Assembly (NCBI GenBank): GCA_905373565.1
Contig: CAJPTT010000067.1
Span: forward strand, 1 to 9,283
Source: an uncultured Treponema sp.
GTDB taxonomy: Bacteria; Spirochaetota; Spirochaetia; Treponematales; Treponemataceae
Direction: 5' to 3'
DNA length: 9,283 nucleotides
Of this stretch, positions 6,052-9,283 are shown piece by piece (position 1 is the stretch's first letter; every line of letters starts with the position of its first letter). Position numbers and translations under genes: made by a program. Under the pieces are notes generated by a model, which was not told the DNA's origin, did no database searches, and was given only the letters and a program-made list of their open reading frames with translations.

Positions 6052-7767
6052 ATGCGTTTATTCTTTTCATATTTTAAACCTCATTGGAAACTCTTTACTG
6101 CCGATCTGTGCTGTGCAGCTTTTATTGCAGCGGTAGATATTATCTTCCCTATGGCAAGTCGATACAGCATACAGCATTTTTTACCAAAGGCTGACTATGC
6201 TGCCTTTTATGTATTTATTGTAATAATGATAGGATTATATCTTATCCGCAGTGCTGCTCAGTATTTTGTAACGTATTTCGGGCATCTTTTCGGTGTTAAA
6301 GTTGAAGCGGATATGCGGCGGGATCTTTTTCGTCATATAGAAAAACAGTCATTTCATTTTTTTGATACCAATAGAACCGGACAGCTGATGTCCCGCATTA
6401 CAACAGATTTGTTTGAAATTACCGAGTTATCGCATCACGGACCGGAAGACATCTTTATTTCTGTATTAACGCTGACCGGATCGCTGGCTCTTATGGCTTC
6501 TATCAGATGGGAGCTTGCACTGCTCCTGACGCTCTTTATACCCATTGCATTTTTTCATACTGTCCGCTGCCGTGTACATATTATGAAAGCATCCCGCCGT
6601 ATAAAAGAAGAAACTGCTGCAATCAATACCGCTATTGAATCAGCTCTCTCTGGAATACGGGTAACACAAATATTTACCAATGAAAGCTATGAACAAGATC
6701 GGTTTGAAAAAAACAATGAGGCATTTTATACGGCAAAAAAACGTTTTTATTGGAATATGGCATTTTTCTTTAGCCGTTTAGAATTTTTTATTTCAATGTT
6801 ACATTTGGTGATTATTGCTGCGGGCGGTTTTTTTATTATGCGGCAGACGATGACTCTTACCGACCTTATTACCGCAACGCTTTTTGCCGGTGCATTTTTA
6901 CAGCCTATTCGCCGGCTTACTGCTTTTATTGAACTATACGCCAATGGTATGGCGGGTTTTAAACGCTTTAAAGAACTCATGGAAACAGATGATAGTATTA
7001 GCGATCATGATAATGCGGTAGAAATTACTTCAGCTCATGGAAATATTCGCTATCATAATGTTTCGTTTTCGTATCAAGATGGGGTTACGGTATTACAAAA
7101 TATCAACCTGGATATACTGGCAGGGCAAACCATTGCCTTTGTAGGACCGTCCGGCGGAGGAAAAACCAGTTTATGTAATTTACTGCCCCGTTTTTATGAA
7201 CCGTCCGCAGGAACAATTACCCTCGATGGGCGGAATATACAGGATATTACAGTGCACAGTTTACGGCGGCAAATCGGTATTGTTCAACAGGAGGTTTTCT
7301 TATTTGCCGGTACCATTAAGGAAAATATTGCATATGGAAACAGCGCTGCTTCTGAACAGGATATAATACATGCAGCAAAACGAGCTGAAATCCATGAAGA
7401 TATTATGCAGATGCCGGACGGGTATAACACACTTGTCGGAGAGCGGGGAGTACGGCTTTCCGGCGGGCAAAAACAGCGGGTTGCGATTGCACGAACCTTT
7501 TTAAAAAATCCCCCGATTTTAATACTTGATGAAGCAACTTCGGCTCTTGATACCGCAACGGAAATAAAAATTCAAAAATCATTTGAAGAACTCGCACGGG
7601 GTCGTACAACGCTGGTTATTGCCCACCGCTTGTCAACAATCCGCAGTGCAGACCATATTGTAGTGGTTGATGATGAAGGCATTTGCGAGCAAGGAACGCA
7701 TACAGAGCTACTGGCAAAAGGCGGTGTCTATGCCGCCCTCTATAACGCACAAAACAACATGAGCTAG
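6052..7767 (+). CDS. ABC exporter half-transporter, membrane and ATPase domains fused
   Basis: A 571-residue MsbA/LmrA-like half-transporter that should dimerise in the inner membrane and use ATP to move a substrate, probably lipid, drug or peptide, outwards. The N-terminal 300 residues are the six-helix exporter membrane domain. The ATPase domain (about 325-560) is complete: Walker A GPSGGGKTS (365-373), Q-loop Gln in VQQE (411-414), signature LSGGQ (469-473), Walker B ILILDE with Asp493 and catalytic Glu494, D-loop SALD, and switch His525 in IAHRLSTI. Length is normal. The start MRLFFSYFKPHWKLF fits the family's usual N-terminus, and no in-frame ATG, GTG or TTG lies between it and the upstream stop at 6001. 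No Shine-Dalgarno sequence precedes it. Only one half-transporter gene is visible, so a homodimer is the simplest reading. The substrate cannot be named. Confidence 0.93.
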   Translation: MRLFFSYFKPHWKLFTADLCCAAFIAAVDIIFPMASRYSIQHFLPKADYAAFYVFIVIMIGLYLIRSAAQYFVTYFGHLFGVKVEADMRRDLFRHIEKQSFHFFDTNRTGQLMSRITTDLFEITELSHHGPEDIFISVLTLTGSLALMASIRWELALLLTLFIPIAFFHTVRCRVHIMKASRRIKEETAAINTAIESALSGIRVTQIFTNESYEQDRFEKNNEAFYTAKKRFYWNMAFFFSRLEFFISMLHLVIIAAGGFFIMRQTMTLTDLITATLFAGAFLQPIRRLTAFIELYANGMAGFKRFKELMETDDSISDHDNAVEITSAHGNIRYHNVSFSYQDGVTVLQNINLDILAGQTIAFVGPSGGGKTSLCNLLPRFYEPSAGTITLDGRNIQDITVHSLRRQIGIVQQEVFLFAGTIKENIAYGNSAASEQDIIHAAKRAEIHEDIMQMPDGYNTLVGERGVRLSGGQKQRVAIARTFLKNPPILILDEATSALDTATEIKIQKSFEELARGRTTLVIAHRLSTIRSADHIVVVDDEGICEQGTHTELLAKGGVYAALYNAQNNMS

Positions 7768-7881
7768 ATGTTGATCTGCTCTATCTGAAGACGGAATGAT
7801 TCCACAGCATACTCATCTTACTTTTACTGTAACACCCCAAGCTTCAAAATAGGTATATCTTTATTCGGGGACTTTCATATA

Positions 7882-8367
7882 CTATCTATAACTAAGATCA
7901 TTGATCATTCCTTTAAAATCTATAAGAGGCAGTTCTAATGAACGGGCATAATCGCAAAGTTTACTGTCCCCGGAAATAAGGAGATCGCATTCTTTTGCCA
8001 TAAGAAGTACAATGGAATCTGTTATGCCAAGATCATAGAATGCGTAGTGCCGGATAGCCTCTATGGTTTTAATATACAACTCGATACTTTGCTCATATAT
8101 CTTTTTTGATAGAGTAATGTATGCTTGTTTGTCCTTTCCATATAGCGTATTATTCAAAAGATTATCCACCTCCGTTGCTATGTTAGGGCATATAAGCAGC
8201 TGTACTTCATTCCCAGTAGCATAGAATTGCTCAATTAGTAGATCATAGTGTTTAATTGTATAAATAGATGTTCGTTTATGCTGAGCTATTTTATGCGGCG
8301 CAATAGTTCCCAGTAAATATAAGATAAAGACGTTTGTGTCTAGAATTATTTTTTTAGGATTATGCAT
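7882..8367 (-). CDS. PIN-domain protein, probable ribonuclease (toxin-like)
   Basis: A PIN-domain protein of 161 residues from ATG 8367. PIN domains are Mg-dependent RNases, often toxins that cleave tRNA, rRNA or mRNA. In this numbering the acidic residues are Asp10 (IILDTNVFILYLL), Glu66 (IATEVDNL), Asp117 (LGITDSIVLL) and Asp134 (LLISGDSKLCDYA), with Asp139 also near the site, so the active centre looks intact. The strand-helix start and the conserved LISGD-x-x-L near the C-terminus are typical. ATG 8367 begins one base after the stop of the upstream 92-codon gene (TAATATG). An in-frame TTG at 8379 would give 165 residues and an 11-base overlap; neither start has a good ribosome binding site. 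Coupled translation from the upstream gene is therefore likely. The length is slightly above that of minimal VapC toxins, so a non-toxin PIN RNase remains possible. Confidence 0.85.
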   Translation of the reverse strand: MHNPKKIILDTNVFILYLLGTIAPHKIAQHKRTSIYTIKHYDLLIEQFYATGNEVQLLICPNIATEVDNLLNNTLYGKDKQAYITLSKKIYEQSIELYIKTIEAIRHYAFYDLGITDSIVLLMAKECDLLISGDSKLCDYARSLELPLIDFKGMINDLSYR

Positions 8368-8368
8368 A

Positions 8369-8647
8369 TTATTCGGCAAATATTTTCATCTGAGATATTT
8401 TTTTTGTATTCATATCAAAATCAATTGTTTTATAGATTCGGTCATAGCGGCGAATAAATTCCGTATCTTTTGTTATGTTGAACATATTTGTAATCGGCTT
8501 TTCTTCAGGTATTAAAAACGAAACGGTCATTTCTTGCATACCTGAATGAGGAGGATATATTTCTTCCAGACGAAAGTCATATAAATCAAATCCATATTCA
8601 TTTTGCAATTCCTGTTTAATCATTTGCAAAGCGTCTCTTATGGGCAT
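8369..8647 (-). CDS. Small acidic/basic protein paired with the PIN protein (possible antitoxin)
   Basis: A 92-residue soluble protein with no domain I can name. A helix is likely at residues 4-17 (RDALQMIKQELQNE). It is followed by strand-like segments around 21-47 (LYDFRLEEIYPP, MQEMTVSFLI) and 67-90 (RYDRIYKTIDFDMN, KKISQMKIF). No helix-turn-helix, ribbon-helix-helix or AbrB-type DNA-binding motif is apparent, which sets it apart from common VapB antitoxins. GGGAGG, 8 bases before ATG, gives a strong ribosome binding site, so this gene leads the pair and the PIN gene follows one base later. Gene order and coupling suggest a partner or inhibitor of the PIN protein, by inference. Function is otherwise unknown. 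Confidence 0.75.
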   Translation of the reverse strand: MPIRDALQMIKQELQNEYGFDLYDFRLEEIYPPHSGMQEMTVSFLIPEEKPITNMFNITKDTEFIRRYDRIYKTIDFDMNTKKISQMKIFAE

Positions 8648-8674
8648 CTATCAACCTCCCGTAATTACATGGAT

Positions 8675-8704
8675 AGTATAGCACAAAAAGAACGGCAATA
8701 CCAA
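8675..8704 (-). promoter_or_regulatory. Candidate extended -10 promoter of the 92-aa/PIN pair
   Basis: On the minus strand TATACT (8675-8680) is preceded by TG plus one base (TGCTATACT), an extended -10. TTGGTA (8699-8704) lies 18 bases upstream as a -35. The predicted start is near 8668, with a leader of only about 20 bases that contains the GGGAGG ribosome binding site. Confidence 0.6.
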
Positions 8705-8741
8705 GTATCTGGAATATTTATAACTATACAGAGATTTTTGC

Positions 8742-8770
8742 TTGTCGATCTCCATATCCAATATTATATT
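8742..8770 (+). promoter_or_regulatory. Candidate sigma-70 promoter of the TIR-like gene
   Basis: TTGTCG (8742-8747) and TATATT (8765-8770) are 17 bases apart, matching four and five of six consensus positions. The start would be near 8777, with a leader of about 17 bases. It is back to back with the promoter of the 92-aa/PIN pair in a 146-base divergent region, so the two units could be co-regulated. Confidence 0.5.
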
Positions 8771-8793
8771 AAACATCAGTAGAGTTAGAGACT

Positions 8794-9283
8794 ATGTATA
8801 GAGCTTTTAATGTCAAAATAGCAGATAATGAAATGGATAGCTTATTAAGAAATAGTAATCAGCTTTATAATAATTTCCTTGATATTTATCTTTCTAATAA
8901 ATTTAATATACAGCGATCATTGGAAAATTTTTTGCTACCTAATAATGCTATTGATGTACAAAGTCTTGAACAAGACTGGTTTCCAAGTGTTGATGCGCAT
9001 GTTTTTATCTCACATTCACATAAGAATATTGAATTGGTAAAAAAGTTTGAAAAGTGGTTATATCAGCAATTTGGTATCAAAAGTTTTGTTGATTCAAACG
9101 TATGGAGATATGCTGATAACTTAATTCAGCAGATAGATGATACATATAGTTTATTAAATATAGATTACGAAAAAGATATAAAAACTTATAACTATCAAAA
9201 TTGTCTTATTTCAAGTAGTCATGTTCATATGATGCTTGCAACTGCATTATTAAAAATGATTGATAAAATTGATTATATCTTCT
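8794..9283 (+). CDS. TIR-like domain protein, N-terminal part (cut by window end)
   Basis: The frame is open from ATG 8794 to the last base, giving 163 codons plus one base; the C-terminus lies outside the window. Residues 66-78 (VDAHVFISHSHKN) are the first strand and A-box of a TIR/TIR-like fold. This is followed by a helix (LVKKFEKWL), a second strand (GIKSFVDSNVW, 95-104) and a segment SSSHVHMMLATALLKMID (140-157) that I associate with a TIR-like family in bacteria. Residues 1-60 form a helical extension before the domain. The usual TIR NADase Ser-x-x-Trp-x-x-x-Glu motif is not seen. The codons are strongly AT-rich (about a quarter G+C on a sampled line), unlike the envelope genes. Only a weak GAG precedes the ATG, but an in-frame stop at 8770 excludes a longer start. 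A defence role is an inference. Confidence 0.75.
   Translation, partial: MYRAFNVKIADNEMDSLLRNSNQLYNNFLDIYLSNKFNIQRSLENFLLPNNAIDVQSLEQDWFPSVDAHVFISHSHKNIELVKKFEKWLYQQFGIKSFVDSNVWRYADNLIQQIDDTYSLLNIDYEKDIKTYNYQNCLISSSHVHMMLATALLKMIDKIDYIF

Noticed and set aside
5942..6136. 64-codon plus-strand open frame overlapping the exporter start
   Set aside because: It overlaps the conserved exporter N-terminus in another frame and has no ribosome binding site.
7761..7781. Hairpin over the exporter stop codon (GAGC/GCTC with AGAT/ATCT and a bulge) as a terminator
   Set aside because: The stem is short and bulged and no T-tract follows, so the 114-base convergent gap shows no convincing terminator.
1..9283. 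tRNA, rRNA, CRISPR arrays, insertion-sequence transposase
   Set aside because: Read by eye on both strands, no cloverleaf-like gene, regularly spaced repeat array or transposase-like protein was seen.

Overview
The window looks like chromosomal DNA of a Treponema-type spirochaete (medium confidence). The main reasons are a signal-peptide barrel-like protein directly followed by a very large Ig-like putative lipoprotein, a lipidated two-domain FKBP isomerase, loosely conforming lipoboxes, and moderate G+C with AT-rich patches. Species cannot be fixed from this sequence alone.

Left part, minus strand (70-4302): a two-gene unit. A 292-residue probable outer-membrane protein comes first, and a 1113-residue modular surface lipoprotein follows after 12 bases, its Shine-Dalgarno sequence fused to the stop codon of the first gene. 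The lipoprotein has three related N-terminal modules, a large unrecognised middle, two Ig-like domains and an AT-rich C-terminal region. Its stop codon lies inside a 34-bp perfect palindrome that abuts four tandem 7-bp repeats.

Middle, minus strand (4303-5388): a noncoding stretch with a candidate promoter for the unit above and a strong intrinsic terminator for the next gene, a lipidated FKBP-type peptidyl-prolyl isomerase. That gene is divergent from a plus-strand gene for a small four-helix membrane protein of unknown function (5480-5914).

Right-middle, plus strand (6052-7767): a complete half-size ABC exporter (membrane domain plus ATPase), apparently without a Shine-Dalgarno sequence and with an inverted repeat beside a consensus -10 box upstream.

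Right end (7882-9283): a lower-G+C accessory-looking patch. A minus-strand pair encodes a 92-residue protein and a PIN-domain ribonuclease-like protein, arranged like a toxin-antitoxin pair. Divergent from it, a plus-strand TIR-like gene runs off the window end. This patch is the best candidate for a defence or stress locus; the rest looks like cell-envelope and housekeeping genes.
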